A DNA stretch of 64,000 bases from Candidatus Rifleibacteriota bacterium (GCA_012517355.1 JAAYVD010000112.1:1-64000), one strand, 5' to 3'. Counted from the first letter of the stretch, positions 15,544-25,255 are shown. Notes: generated by a model not told the origin, from the letters alone. A program made the numbers and translations.

Positions 15544-17631
15544 ATGAAGCTCTACACCCCCGACAAGATCCGGAACATCGGCCTGGTGTCGCACGGCGGC
15601 GCCGGCAAGACCACCCTGGCCGAGGCGATGCTGTTCCACACGGGCGCCAACACCCGGATCGGGAAGGTCGACGACGGCACCTCCCTGATGAACTACGACC
15701 CCGAAGAAATCAAACGGAAGGCGACGGTGGGCACCTCGCTGGCCGCCCTCGAGTGGAAGGATCACAAGATCAACCTGCTGGACACCCCGGGCTTCGACGA
15801 TTTCGTCGGCGAGGTCTACAAGGTCCTGCTGGCCATGGACGTCGCCATCATGGTGGTCAACGCCAGCGCCGGGGTCGAGGTGGGCACCGAGAAGAACTGG
15901 AAGGTGCTCAACACCCACAACGTGCCGCGCATCGTCTTTTTGAGCAAGCTCGACAAGGAGAACCTGAACGTCGCCAAGATCCTCGACGATCTGGCCGCCT
16001 TCGACAAGAAGATCGTCCCCCTGCAGATCCCGTGGGGAACGGCCGCCAACCTGAAGGGCGTCATCGACCTGCTCGAGATGAAGGCCTACGCCTACACCGA
16101 CGACACCGGCAAGAAGGTCGAACAGAAGGAGATCCCCGCCGAGCTGAAGGATCTCGCCACCAAGCTGCACGACAGCATGGTCGAGTCGATCGTCGAGTGC
16201 GACGACGCCCTCATGGAGAAGTTCTTCGGCGGCGAGACGATCGCCCTGCCCGACCTGAAGGCCGCCCTCAAGAAGGGCCTGGCCGCCAACACGATCAAGC
16301 CCCTGCTGTGCGGCATGTCCCTCAAGAACATCGGCACCGACCGCCTCCTCGATTTCCTGATCGAGAGCGTCCCCTCCCCGCTCGAGCGGGCCCCCATCCC
16401 CGCCCACGAGCCCGGCAAGCCCGACGCCAAGGTGGCTCTCGAGGCGAAGGAGAACGGCCCGGCCGTCGCCTTCATCTTCAAGAAGATCAACGAGCAGGCC
16501 GGCGACATGATCTTCCTGCGCGCCGTCAGCGGGAAGCTGACCGGCGGCACCGACCTGTTCAACCCCGCCCGCGACCAGAGCGAGCGCATCGGCAACTTCT
16601 TCACCCTGCGCGGCAAGAACCGCCTCGACCTCGACGCCCTGGTCGCCGGCGACATCGCCCTGCTGGTCAAGCCGAAGGTCTCCCTGCGCGGCGACACCCT
16701 GTGCGACAAGGCGAAGCCGGTGGTCATCCCGGTTCCCGAGCTGCCCGCCCCCAAGCTGACCTACGCGGTGAACCCCCGCACCAAGCAGGACCAGGAGAAG
16801 ATGGGAACGGGCCTGAACATGCTGTGCGCCGACGACGGCGTGCTCAAGTACGAGTTCGACCCCGAGCTCGGCCAGGGCCTGATCTCCGGCATGGGCGACA
16901 CCCACATCGACGTGGCCGTTTCCCGCCTGAAGGCCCGCTGGAACGTCGACGTCGACATCGCCAAGCCCAAGATCCCCTACCGCGAGACGATCAAGGGCAA
17001 GTCCCGCGTCCAGGGCAAGCACAAGAAGCAATCGGGCGGCCGCGGTCAGTACGGCGACGTCTGGCTGGCCTTCGAACCCCTGCCCGGTGGCGACTTCGAG
17101 TTCGTCGATGCCATCGTCGGCGGCACGGTCCCCAAGAACTTCATCCCCGCCGTCGAGAAGGGCCTGCAGGAGGCCCGCAAGCGCGGCCCCATCGCCGGGT
17201 TCCACACCATCGGCTTCAAGGCCACCCTCGACTTCGGCTCCTACCACGACGTCGACTCTTCGGAACTGGCGTTCAAACTGGCCGCCACCATCGCCTTCAA
17301 GAAGGGCATCGCCGAAGCCAAGCCGATCCTGCTCGAGCCCATCTACGAGGTCGCGGTCATGACCCCCGACTCCTACATGGGTACCGTCATCGGTGACCTC
17401 AACAGCCGCCGCGGCCGCATCCTGGGCATGGAACCCACCGGCGACCAGCAACTGGTCAAGGCCCACGTGCCCCTGGCCGAGATGTACAAGTATGCCACCG
17501 ACCTCAAGTCGATGACCCAGTCCCGCGCCGACTTCGTCATGAAGTTCGACCACTACGAGGAAGTCCCGGGCAACGTCACCGAAAGCATCGTCAAGGAATA
17601 CGGCCGCAAGGAGGCCGAGGAGGAGGAGTAA
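15544..17631 (+). CDS. Elongation factor G-like translational GTPase (EF-G2 type)
   Basis: 695 residues, with the five-domain layout of EF-G. The P-loop is SHGGAGKTTL (residues 16-25), the G3 motif DTPGFDDF, and G4 is SKLD instead of the usual NKxD. That variant, with the short effector region, is typical of the FusA2/EF-G2 subfamily rather than the canonical elongation factor, so the precise role (translocation backup, ribosome recycling) is uncertain. The C-terminal GIxEAKPILLEPI motif of domain V is intact. GAGGAG lies upstream of the ATG and a hairpin terminator follows the stop, so it is monocistronic. Confidence 0.9.
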   Translation: MKLYTPDKIRNIGLVSHGGAGKTTLAEAMLFHTGANTRIGKVDDGTSLMNYDPEEIKRKATVGTSLAALEWKDHKINLLDTPGFDDFVGEVYKVLLAMDVAIMVVNASAGVEVGTEKNWKVLNTHNVPRIVFLSKLDKENLNVAKILDDLAAFDKKIVPLQIPWGTAANLKGVIDLLEMKAYAYTDDTGKKVEQKEIPAELKDLATKLHDSMVESIVECDDALMEKFFGGETIALPDLKAALKKGLAANTIKPLLCGMSLKNIGTDRLLDFLIESVPSPLERAPIPAHEPGKPDAKVALEAKENGPAVAFIFKKINEQAGDMIFLRAVSGKLTGGTDLFNPARDQSERIGNFFTLRGKNRLDLDALVAGDIALLVKPKVSLRGDTLCDKAKPVVIPVPELPAPKLTYAVNPRTKQDQEKMGTGLNMLCADDGVLKYEFDPELGQGLISGMGDTHIDVAVSRLKARWNVDVDIAKPKIPYRETIKGKSRVQGKHKKQSGGRGQYGDVWLAFEPLPGGDFEFVDAIVGGTVPKNFIPAVEKGLQEARKRGPIAGFHTIGFKATLDFGSYHDVDSSELAFKLAATIAFKKGIAEAKPILLEPIYEVAVMTPDSYMGTVIGDLNSRRGRILGMEPTGDQQLVKAHVPLAEMYKYATDLKSMTQSRADFVMKFDHYEEVPGNVTESIVKEYGRKEAEEEE

Positions 17632-17650
17632 CCCCCCGCCCGCCCATCCA

Positions 17651-17678
17651 CACCCCGCCCCACCCGGGCGGGGTGTTT
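17651..17678 (+). terminator. Rho-independent-like terminator after the EF-G-like gene
   Basis: Ten-base stem CACCCCGCCC / GGGCGGGGTG with a five-base loop (17651-17675), followed by a short T run (TTTGCTGT), 20 bases after the stop. Confidence 0.6.
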
Positions 17679-17743
17679 GCTGTGGGGGCCGCCATCAGGA
17701 CCACCATCGGGCGACCGGCCCCGCCGGCCAAGGAGAGCAGATC

Positions 17744-18214
17744 ATGGAAGACCAGACCACCGCCATCGCCGGGCAGCTGCTCGGAATCGCCCTCGCCGCC
17801 GGCGACCCCGCCGATCTCGAGGCCGCCTTCGCCAACGCCCCCCACCTGCGGGAAGGCACCCGCCGGGGTCTGGCCAACGGATCGGACGAGATGGCCGCCT
17901 TCCGGATCGCCGCGGCGGCCGCCTTCATCGCCCGCCACACCCGCCCCGACCGGCAGGAACCCCTGCTGGACGCCTTCATCGCCCAGGCCCGCGACCGGCT
18001 GCCCCGGGCCTGGCCCCTGCTGACCGACCAGCGCCTGGGGATCATCCTGGCCAAGGCCCGGATGAAGACCCGCCCCGACCTCCTGGCCGCCGAGATCGCC
18101 GCCCTCCTCAAGCCGGGCGATGTCCCGTTCCGCGAGGATGGCGCCGCCGTCGGCCCGTTCCTCGAAGGCCAGTGGACCGGGGTCCTGGTCGCCGTCCAAT
18201 GGTACCAGCCGTAA
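17744..18214 (+). CDS. Hypothetical protein
   Basis: 156 residues, not recognised. Predicted to be mainly helical and cytoplasmic, with Ala/Leu-rich helices reminiscent of helical repeats and a C-terminal strand-rich tail (FLEGQWTGVLVAVQWYQP). AAGGAG precedes the ATG by eight bases. It stands between a terminator and a ~180-base GC-extreme gap before the kinase-like gene. Confidence 0.65.
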   Translation: MEDQTTAIAGQLLGIALAAGDPADLEAAFANAPHLREGTRRGLANGSDEMAAFRIAAAAAFIARHTRPDRQEPLLDAFIAQARDRLPRAWPLLTDQRLGIILAKARMKTRPDLLAAEIAALLKPGDVPFREDGAAVGPFLEGQWTGVLVAVQWYQP

Positions 18215-18394
18215 GGCCGACGGGACCCGCGCCCACGGGCGCGGCGACCCGCGCCACCCCGCGGCCAGCCGCCGGGGCCGTGACCACCGCGACACGACCC
18301 ACGGCCGGGCCCGTCGCAACCGGCGCCGGGGACGGGGCCCGGTGACCCGGAGACGCAGCGGCGTCAGCCGCCGCCGGCGCTGGGGCGGCGCGGC

Positions 18395-19804
18395 ATGAAC
18401 CTCCTGGCCCGCCTCCCGCCGGGACTGCTGGCCGACGTCGGGCCGGCGCTGATGGTCAGCGCCGTGTTCATGGCCATCTTCGGCCTCGCCGAGCTGCTGC
18501 GCGGCTTCAACCTCTGCTCGAAGGAGATGAGCCGCAAGTTCGTCCACCTGGCGGCCGGGGTGGTGGCCACCACCTTCGCCTACGTCTTCACCTCGCACTG
18601 GACGCTGCTGGTCATGTGCGCGGCCTTCGTCGTGCTGGTCAAGGCGGGGAAGGCTTTCGACCTGCTGCCCTCCATCCACGGGGTGAGCCGGCAGTCCTGG
18701 GGCGCGGTGCTGCACCCGGTGGCGATCTACCTCACCTTCGTGACCTGCGCCGCGATGCGGCGGCCCGAATACTACGTCATCGCCACCCTGGTGCTGTCCG
18801 TCTCGGACGCTCTGGCTGCCCTGATCGGCAAGGCCTACGGGTTCAAGATCTACGAGGTCGAGACGGAGGAGGGGAGGAAGAGCGTCGAGGGCTCGGTCAT
18901 CTTCCTGCTGTCGACCTTCATCATCGTCCACCTCGGGCTGCTGCTGCTCACCGACACCGGTCGCCTCGAATGCGTGCTGTCGGCGATCGTCATCGCCATC
19001 CTGGTCACCATCTTCGAAGCGCTGTCGCTGGGCGGGGCGGACAACTTCTTCATCCCCTTCGGCACCCTGTTCGTGCTGATGAAACTGGCCCACGCCCCGG
19101 TCGCCATGCTGGCCTTCCGGGTCGGCCTGATCCTCTTCACGATGGGCTCGACCCTGCTGTTCGCGGTCGTCTCGGGGAAGTTCGGCACCTCGGGCGTCAT
19201 CGGCATCGGCCTGGTCGGCTACGGCTGCTGGATCCTCGTCGCCTGGCACTGGTACATCCCCATCCTGATCACCACCCTGCTGCTGGCCTTCACCGACCTC
19301 TTCATCGAGACCCGCGACGACGAGGAACCGGACCAGGTCCGCGTCCGGCCCGTCTTCTACATGTTCATCGTCTCGTTCGCCTGGCTGCTGGTGGGCAGCT
19401 TCTTCCAGCACCTGGTGCGGCCCCTGACCGTTCCTTTTTTGATCACCATCACGGCCGCCCTCAGCGTGCGGTGGGCCTGGCAGATCCGCAGCCAACGCCC
19501 CGACCCCGCCGACACCCGGCCCCGCTGGCTGGTCCGCCCCGGCTTCGTCGGCCGCGCCTTCCTGCTGACCGTCATCTACCTGGCCTTCCACCTGGCGATA
19601 CGGGATTTCGGCCTGGAACCGGTCTTCTCGTTCCTCTCCCTCTGGATCGGAACGATGCTCGGCGACCGGCTCTACTGGGCCATCGGCGGCCGGCACCTGG
19701 GCCAATGGGCCCGTGTCGACTTCCTGCGGATGGGGATGGTCGTGATCCTGTTCACCTCGGCCCTGGTGTTCTGGGCGAACCTGGCCTACTACCAGGCCCG
19801 CTGA
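18395..19804 (+). CDS. Membrane-bound polyprenol/phytol kinase-like (CTP:lipid kinase) protein
   Basis: 469 residues with about 12 hydrophobic segments. The motif SVSDALAALIGKAYG followed by GRKSVEGSVIFL is that of the SEC59/dolichol kinase, phytol kinase and CDP-diglyceride synthase superfamily, where Asp and Lys/Glu bind the nucleotide. These enzymes phosphorylate isoprenoid alcohols or diacylglycerol at the membrane using CTP. The protein is about twice the size of typical bacterial members; the extra C-terminal half also carries a GDRLYW segment. The substrate cannot be told from sequence. The ATG has no strong ribosome-binding site. Confidence 0.75.
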   Translation: MNLLARLPPGLLADVGPALMVSAVFMAIFGLAELLRGFNLCSKEMSRKFVHLAAGVVATTFAYVFTSHWTLLVMCAAFVVLVKAGKAFDLLPSIHGVSRQSWGAVLHPVAIYLTFVTCAAMRRPEYYVIATLVLSVSDALAALIGKAYGFKIYEVETEEGRKSVEGSVIFLLSTFIIVHLGLLLLTDTGRLECVLSAIVIAILVTIFEALSLGGADNFFIPFGTLFVLMKLAHAPVAMLAFRVGLILFTMGSTLLFAVVSGKFGTSGVIGIGLVGYGCWILVAWHWYIPILITTLLLAFTDLFIETRDDEEPDQVRVRPVFYMFIVSFAWLLVGSFFQHLVRPLTVPFLITITAALSVRWAWQIRSQRPDPADTRPRWLVRPGFVGRAFLLTVIYLAFHLAIRDFGLEPVFSFLSLWIGTMLGDRLYWAIGGRHLGQWARVDFLRMGMVVILFTSALVFWANLAYYQAR

Positions 19805-19829
19805 GCGGGCGAGGCCACCAGAGCTCGGT

Positions 19830-21944
19830 TCAGGGGGCCGCGGGGGCCGTGGCAGCGTCTGCGGCTGCGTCGCGAGGGGCCACCGGGGCGGTGGCAGAGG
19901 CTGGGGCGGCCGGGACGGCCGCCGAAGCGGTGGGCAGGGCGGGCGGGCCGACGAAGGTGATGAGGCCGGCGGGCGGCGGGGAGATCCGTTCGTGGCGCTT
20001 CAGCCAGGCCAGGAGGGCATCGCGCATCAGGAATCCGGTCTCCTGGCGGCGGGCCGCTTCCCGAAAGAGTTCGCGGCCGTTCTGGTTGCCGTCGGCCAGG
20101 TAGTTGATGGTGACGACCCGATAGTCCTTCGCCGCTTCCAGCGGCCGGCCGCCGACGCGGATGTCGCGCACCTCGCGCCGGTCGAGATCGTAGGTGGCAG
20201 TGAGGCCGGCGTATTGGTAGCCGGTGATCTGCCCGTAGTTGGCGCAGATGAACTGCAGCATCGCCTGCACCGCCGCCCCGTTCATCGTGAGGACGACCAG
20301 CGTGTTGTCGAAGGGCAGCACCTGGAACACCCGGCCCATGGTGACCGGGCCGGCAGGAATGGCGTCGCGGATCGAGCCCGAATTCATGATGGCCAGGTCG
20401 GCCCCGGTGAATTCACGCATCGTCTCGCAGATGAAGGTGCCCAGGGGCAGGTCGCGCTCGTGCTTCTCCACCTCGGGGTAGGGCAGGTCCTCCAGGCAGG
20501 TGCCGACGATCTGGGTGGTCTGGGCGCGGATCCGTTCCTCGTATTTCGAAACCAGGCGGGCCACGGGGGAGTCGAGCGGCACCGTGACCGAGGCGTCGAT
20601 CGGGACCAGGCGGCCGGACCAGGCCTGCAGACCGGCGGGGCCGAACCCCAGGTCGAGCCGGCCAAGGTAGTAGCCCCATTTGAACGCCTGCACCACCAGG
20701 GTACCCACGGGGCGGGAGCCGCCGGCCGGTCGCGGCCCGCCCACCACCACGGTGGGTTCGGCCTTCACCAGCACCGGGCTCTCGAGATAGGTGTTGGTGT
20801 GACCGCCGATGATCACGTCGAGGCCGGGCAGGTCGGCGGCCAACTGCTGGTCGCCCTCGTAGCCGGAATGGGAAAGGAGGACGACGAGGTCGGCGGACGG
20901 CCGCAGCCTGGCCAGCAAAGGGGCCAGAGCCTCCCGGGGTTCGACGAACTCGTACCCCTGCCGGCGGTTCTCGGGGATGACCGACCAGGCCTCGCTGCCG
21001 ATGCAGCCCAGGACGGCGATCTGGCGGCCGGCCCGCTCGAACAGGCGGTAGGTGGGGAAGACCGGCCGGCGGGTGTCGGCGTGCAGGATGTTGGCGCACA
21101 GCAGGGGGAACCCGGCAGTCTTGTACTTTTCTATCAGATGTGTCATGCCATCGTCGAGTTCGTGGTTGCCCATGGTGGTGGCATCGTAGCCCATGAGAGC
21201 GAATGCGGCGAGGTCGACCTCCCCCTTGAAGAAGGTGTAGAACGAGGTGCCCTGGAAGATGTCGCCCCCGTCGAACAGCAGCACGTGGGGCTCGGCGGCG
21301 CGGATGGCGCGGATGACCTCGGCGCGGCGGGCGATGCCGCCCAGGTCCTTGCCGAAGGCGGGCATGTCGAAGGGAAGGAGGTGGGCGTGGGTGTCGTTGG
21401 TGTAGAGGATGGTCAGGGTGGCGACGTCAGGCCGCGGCACCGCGGTGGGGCTGGCCACGGCGGCGGCGGAACCCGGCCCCCTGGCGGTGCTGCCGGGCGG
21501 CGGGGCGGGCAGGGGCGGCGGCACCGGGACACCGGGCGCGGCGGGGACCGCTTCCGGGCCGGCGGAAGAGCCGGTCGGCCCTCTGGCGAGGCGCGTAGCG
21601 GGCAGTCCGGGCCGGCCCTCGCGGAGGCCTGGGGCTCTCTCCGACCACACATCGGTCGGGGCGGGGAAGGGAATGCCGGAGGCCGCGACGACAGCAGGAG
21701 GAATGGCGGCTCCCGCGAGGGGAGGGGCGGGCTGATCGGCGGCCAGCAGGCCGGCCAGGAGGACGAGGGGCAGGAGGGTCGTCAGGAGGATGGGCAGGGC
21801 GGGTCGCGCCACCCGGCGGGGGCGGCCGCCGGGGAACCCACTGGTGATGAGCGGAACGGACGTTTCGCGCCGGCCTTCGCGGCGGCCAAGGGGCCCTTCC
21901 GACATCGTGCCGGTCGGGGGGGCAGACGGGCGGCGGCACACCAT
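19830..21944 (-). CDS. 5'-nucleotidase / UshA-like metallophosphoesterase, with two repeat-derived inserts near the N-terminus
   Basis: 704 residues. The calcineurin-like domain has ILYTNDTHAHL, FDGGDIFQG, GNHELDDG and GGHTNTYL, all metal-ligand motifs. The C-terminal nucleotidase domain has MNSGSIRD and FDNTLVVL. It hydrolyses nucleotides or UDP-sugars in the periplasm. The membrane-export segment (PILLTTLLPLVLLAGLLAA) begins only after ~48 residues, because a dispersed palindromic repeat is inserted just after the start codon (residues ~9-32). A second, diverged copy encodes residues ~95-123. The ATG at 21944 has GGAGGTGA upstream, overlapping the end of the S9 peptidase gene. The C-terminus is an Ala/Pro-rich tail. 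Confidence 0.88.
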   Translation of the reverse strand: MVCRRPSAPPTGTMSEGPLGRREGRRETSVPLITSGFPGGRPRRVARPALPILLTTLLPLVLLAGLLAADQPAPPLAGAAIPPAVVAASGIPFPAPTDVWSERAPGLREGRPGLPATRLARGPTGSSAGPEAVPAAPGVPVPPPLPAPPPGSTARGPGSAAAVASPTAVPRPDVATLTILYTNDTHAHLLPFDMPAFGKDLGGIARRAEVIRAIRAAEPHVLLFDGGDIFQGTSFYTFFKGEVDLAAFALMGYDATTMGNHELDDGMTHLIEKYKTAGFPLLCANILHADTRRPVFPTYRLFERAGRQIAVLGCIGSEAWSVIPENRRQGYEFVEPREALAPLLARLRPSADLVVLLSHSGYEGDQQLAADLPGLDVIIGGHTNTYLESPVLVKAEPTVVVGGPRPAGGSRPVGTLVVQAFKWGYYLGRLDLGFGPAGLQAWSGRLVPIDASVTVPLDSPVARLVSKYEERIRAQTTQIVGTCLEDLPYPEVEKHERDLPLGTFICETMREFTGADLAIMNSGSIRDAIPAGPVTMGRVFQVLPFDNTLVVLTMNGAAVQAMLQFICANYGQITGYQYAGLTATYDLDRREVRDIRVGGRPLEAAKDYRVVTINYLADGNQNGRELFREAARRQETGFLMRDALLAWLKRHERISPPPAGLITFVGPPALPTASAAVPAAPASATAPVAPRDAAADAATAPAAP
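21577..21660 (+). repeat. Dispersed palindromic repeat, copy C (diverged, inside CDS)
   Basis: Matches copy B most closely: GGCCGGCCCTCGCGGAGGCC and CTCTCCGACCACACATCGGTCGG correspond to the consensus middle and 3' hairpin. It lies in frame in the minus-strand nucleotidase gene and encodes a peptide aligning with that of copy B (PTDVWSERAPGLREGRPG). Confidence 0.55.
21849..21917 (+). repeat. Dispersed palindromic repeat, copy B (inside CDS)
   Basis: Core CGTTTCGCGCCGGCCTTCGC, then AAGGGGCCCTTCCGACATCG matches the consensus. It occupies codons right after the start of the minus-strand nucleotidase gene, encoding PTGTMSEGPLGRREGRRE, upstream of the hydrophobic export segment. Confidence 0.8.
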
Positions 21945-21949
21945 GGGGG

Positions 21950-24139
21950 TCACCTCCTCCGACGGGCCCGGGCGGGCGGGGCGGGGGGCCGGCCGGACGG
22001 ACGCAGGTAGCGGCCCAGCCAGTCGAGGATCTGGCCCAGGCGGTGGATGCGCAAATCGGCGGGGCCGCCGCGGGAGAGGCCATGGCTGGTCGAGGCCGGG
22101 TAGCGGACGAACCGGGTGGGGACTCCGCGCACCTGCAGGCAGGAGTAGATCTGCTCGGCCTGTTCGACGTTGCAGCGCAGGTCGCCCTCGCTGTGGATGA
22201 TCAGGGTGGGCGTGGCGACCTTCCCGAACAGCCGCAGGGGGCTCTGCCGCCACAGGGTTTCGGGGCGGTCCCAGGCGTTGCCGGCCCAGTAGGTGTCGGG
22301 AAGGATGGGCGCATCGGAGGTTCCGGCCATGCTGACCAGGTTGCTGACGCACCGGTCGGTGACGGCCGCCGCGAACCGGTCGGTGTGGCCGATGATCCAG
22401 TTGGTCATGAAGCCGCCGTAGCTGCCGCCCATGACGGCCATCCGGCGGGGGTCGACCTCGGGGCGGCCCTCCATGAAGGCGATGACCGCCTGCAGGTCGG
22501 TCCAGTCGTGCCGTCCCCAATCGCCTTTGATCGCCTCGCAGAACGCCTCGCCGTAGCCCTTGCTGCCGCGGGGGTTGGCGTAGAAGACGGTGTAGCCCTG
22601 GGCGGCCAGGACCTGGAACTCGTGGAAGAAACACGCGCCGTACTGGGCGTGCGGGCCGCCGTGGATCTCGAGGACCGCCGGCCCGCGCGGGGTCTTCCCG
22701 GCCACCGACGCGGCCTTGCCCCGCGAACGGGGAACGGCCGGGGGACGCATCATCCAGAGCTGCACCCGGGTTCCGTCGGCGGCGGTCACGAAGTGGGTCT
22801 CGGGTTCGGAGAGGGCCAGCCCCTCGAACAGGGGCACGTTGAACCCGGTGACGGTGGCCAGTTCGAGGCGGCGGCGGGCGAGGCTTCCGGCGGCGATCTC
22901 GTCGAGGCGGGTGGGGGAACCCAGGCGCAGGGCGAAGGTGCGCCCGTCGCGGCTCAGGTTCCCGAGGCAGACCTGGCCGGCCTTGACGTCGGTCAGGTCC
23001 TGCAGGGCGCCGGTGGCGGCGTCGAACCGGCCGATGTTGGTGACGCCGGCACGGCGGATCTCGGCGAACAGGTGCCGGCCGTCGGGGCTCCAGTGGACGG
23101 GGGACAGCCACTCGACCTCGCGACAGTCGCTGAGGATGGCCGCCTCGAGGCAGAGGTCGTGCCCGCCGGTCAGGTTGCGGGTGTGGCCGGTGGCGAGGTC
23201 GACGACGTGGAGGTCCTGGTTGCGGGCACCCCACAGGACGTCGCGGCCGAGGACGCCGGCGAAGGCCAGGCGGGTGCCGTCCGGCGACCAGGCGACGGAC
23301 GATCGGGAGCCGTCGGCCTGGCCGGGAACGGCGGTCAGGCGGGCGTCGGCGAGGCGGAACCGGTAAAGCCGGCTGCGCCAGGGTTTCTTCCAGGCGTCGG
23401 GGTCGAGGTTGGCGGCGAGCGCCAGTTCCGCACCGTCGGGCGACCAGGCGAAGGCGAACCCGCCGTCGCGGAACCGGTCGAAGATCCGGCAGGTCCGGCC
23501 GGTGGCCACCTCGACCAGGAAGAGGGCGTGGCGCTGGCGGTTGAAATACCCGTCGCCGTCGAGGCGGAAGAGCGGTTCCTCGATGACCCGGGGGGGCTCG
23601 CTGAGGCCCTTCTCCTCGCGCCGCTTGCGCGCCTCCTCGGTGAAGTCGGGGTCGGCCGGCCGGAAGGAGACGGCCAGGCGGGTCCCGTCGGGGGACCATT
23701 TGAACTCGCCGATCGAGCCCTCGGGAAACTGGGTGAGGGGCCGCGCCTCGCCGCCGCCGACCGGCAGCAGGAAGATCTGCGACTTCGGCTTCTGGCGCCC
23801 GCTCAGGAAGGCGATCTGGCGGCCGTCGGGGGACCAGCGGCCCATCGCGTCCTTCCCCCCCGAGGAGAACTGGCGCGGCTCCCCGCCGGGGGCCTCGACG
23901 ATCCAGAGGTTGCTGACGGTCTGGTGGCGGTCGTCGGTGTGCCGGCGGGTGAACAGGATGGTGCGCCCGTCCGGTGAGACCTGGGGGTCGGCCACGAGAA
24001 CGAACTTCTGCAGGTCACCGGCCGTGATCGGGCGGGGGGCCGGGCGCACGGCGTCAGGAGCGGCCGGGTGGGCGGCACGGCAAGCGGCGGAAGAAGCCGG
24101 CGGGCGGGCGGAGCAGGGGCGGCGGGTCGTCGGCGGCAT
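21950..24139 (-). CDS. S9 family prolyl oligopeptidase-like serine peptidase
   Basis: 729 residues: an N-terminal TolB-like beta-propeller (repeats of SPDG(R/T) from ~residue 55 to 440) and a C-terminal alpha/beta-hydrolase. The catalytic serine is in MGGSYGGFMT, the aspartate in IHSEGDLR and the histidine in STSHGLSR. It cleaves short peptides, often after proline or as an acylaminoacyl peptidase. The N-terminus is Ala/Arg/Pro-rich without an obvious signal peptide. I chose the ATG at 24139 because GGAAGGA lies upstream; the open frame extends further. The nucleotidase gene starts six bases after its stop. Confidence 0.92.
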   Translation of the reverse strand: MPPTTRRPCSARPPASSAACRAAHPAAPDAVRPAPRPITAGDLQKFVLVADPQVSPDGRTILFTRRHTDDRHQTVSNLWIVEAPGGEPRQFSSGGKDAMGRWSPDGRQIAFLSGRQKPKSQIFLLPVGGGEARPLTQFPEGSIGEFKWSPDGTRLAVSFRPADPDFTEEARKRREEKGLSEPPRVIEEPLFRLDGDGYFNRQRHALFLVEVATGRTCRIFDRFRDGGFAFAWSPDGAELALAANLDPDAWKKPWRSRLYRFRLADARLTAVPGQADGSRSSVAWSPDGTRLAFAGVLGRDVLWGARNQDLHVVDLATGHTRNLTGGHDLCLEAAILSDCREVEWLSPVHWSPDGRHLFAEIRRAGVTNIGRFDAATGALQDLTDVKAGQVCLGNLSRDGRTFALRLGSPTRLDEIAAGSLARRRLELATVTGFNVPLFEGLALSEPETHFVTAADGTRVQLWMMRPPAVPRSRGKAASVAGKTPRGPAVLEIHGGPHAQYGACFFHEFQVLAAQGYTVFYANPRGSKGYGEAFCEAIKGDWGRHDWTDLQAVIAFMEGRPEVDPRRMAVMGGSYGGFMTNWIIGHTDRFAAAVTDRCVSNLVSMAGTSDAPILPDTYWAGNAWDRPETLWRQSPLRLFGKVATPTLIIHSEGDLRCNVEQAEQIYSCLQVRGVPTRFVRYPASTSHGLSRGGPADLRIHRLGQILDWLGRYLRPSGRPPAPPARARRRR

Positions 24140-24373
24140 GGGCGGATCCTTCCACAACAGGGATTCGGGGGGGGCACGGCAAGCGCCCCCGCGACCGGGC
24201 TCGCCACAGGCCCGCCGAACCCGGCGCCTCCAGGATACCACACCGCCGGCCACCGGTGCCGGCGATCCTGGCCTGGCCGGCTCCGACGGTTCGTGGCCGG
24301 ACATGCCCCGGCCAGACGGAACCAGGCCCTGGACTGCGATTGGCTCCAGGACCCGGCGATCAGTCCGTCATCC

Positions 24374-25255
24374 CTACTGGCGACGCCCCGTTCGGTAGAC
24401 CCTTCCGTCCTTGAAGGCAGTCATGCTCTTCCCGTCGGGAGCGAACTTCACCGTGAAGCGGTCGGTGATGCCCTGATGGACGATGGTGACGGTATAGGTA
24501 TCCCCGGAAACCGTCCATTTTCCCGTCCAGAGGCCTTCTGCACCCACCGTGCCATCGGGTCTGAACACCCATGGCACTGGATGACCGACATTCCAGCTCG
24601 TGTTGTCGGTATGGCGATCCGGGGCCCCTTCAGTCTTCCCCCCTGATCCTCCCCCCGGAGTTCCTCCGGAAGGCATCCACTGATAGGTATACTCGATGCC
24701 GAGCGGCCCTGAGGTCGAGCCAGTGACGCGGAACACCATCTTTCCGGATTCGCCGCCAAACCCGGCATTGGGAATCTTCATTTTTCCGGTGGCCGAGCGG
24801 ACGACTCCTGCCCCCGCCGATACGGGAACCTCGACGCGTGGACCATCGATCGAACCCCCACTGGTCCGGTCGAAATTCAGCCCGAAGCGGTCGAAGTAGC
24901 AGTACCCGATGGCTGCATGGTTCCAGGGGAAGGGAAAAGGTTTGACGACAGGGTTGCTCGCGGAAATCGTCACGGAGATCTCCGTGTCAGGAACCAACCG
25001 CGCGGGGGGAGGAGTCCAGGCAACATCGACCTCCTGGATATTCCCGTCGTACACCGTGGAAAACTGGAAGCTTCCGCTCTCCAGTTTTTTGACGGTGATC
25101 TGCCACCCTCCGGGATTTGACACCGTCCCATTGACAGGCTTGGTCTGGACCAGTTCCCACACCCCAGACTCGGCGAAGACGGGAAGAGTTCCCAAAGCCG
25201 CCAGCAGAAGATACCCGAACAGGAATGTTCCAAAACGGCCCACCAGGCGATTCAT
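24374..25255 (-). CDS. Secreted protein of unknown function
   Basis: 293 residues with a clean Sec signal (MNRLVGRFGTFLFGYLLLAA ... VFA-ES). The mature part is beta-rich. A Gly/Ser-rich linker (residues ~210-222) separates it from a C-terminal ~70-residue domain with the lipocalin/META-like pattern WTGKWTVSGDTYTVTIVHQG, ending in FKDGRVYRTGRRQ. No family was recognised. The ATG at 25255 agrees with an upstream promoter whose start point would lie inside the longer frame. Codon use is slightly less GC-biased than in neighbouring genes. Confidence 0.75.
   Translation of the reverse strand: MNRLVGRFGTFLFGYLLLAALGTLPVFAESGVWELVQTKPVNGTVSNPGGWQITVKKLESGSFQFSTVYDGNIQEVDVAWTPPPARLVPDTEISVTISASNPVVKPFPFPWNHAAIGYCYFDRFGLNFDRTSGGSIDGPRVEVPVSAGAGVVRSATGKMKIPNAGFGGESGKMVFRVTGSTSGPLGIEYTYQWMPSGGTPGGGSGGKTEGAPDRHTDNTSWNVGHPVPWVFRPDGTVGAEGLWTGKWTVSGDTYTVTIVHQGITDRFTVKFAPDGKSMTAFKDGRVYRTGRRQ
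24905..24940 (+). repeat. Duplicated tract, copy 1 (in coding sequence)
   Basis: The tract around GCATGGTTCCAGGGGAAGGG recurs at 25638-25673 with few differences over ~36 bases. Here it encodes PFPFPWNHAAI on the minus strand in the secreted unknown protein. Confidence 0.55.

Noticed and set aside
14125-17553. 1142-residue minus-strand ORF spanning the EF-G-like gene and part of the transglycosylase
   Set aside because: Covers clear genes in other frames and has no recognisable domain.
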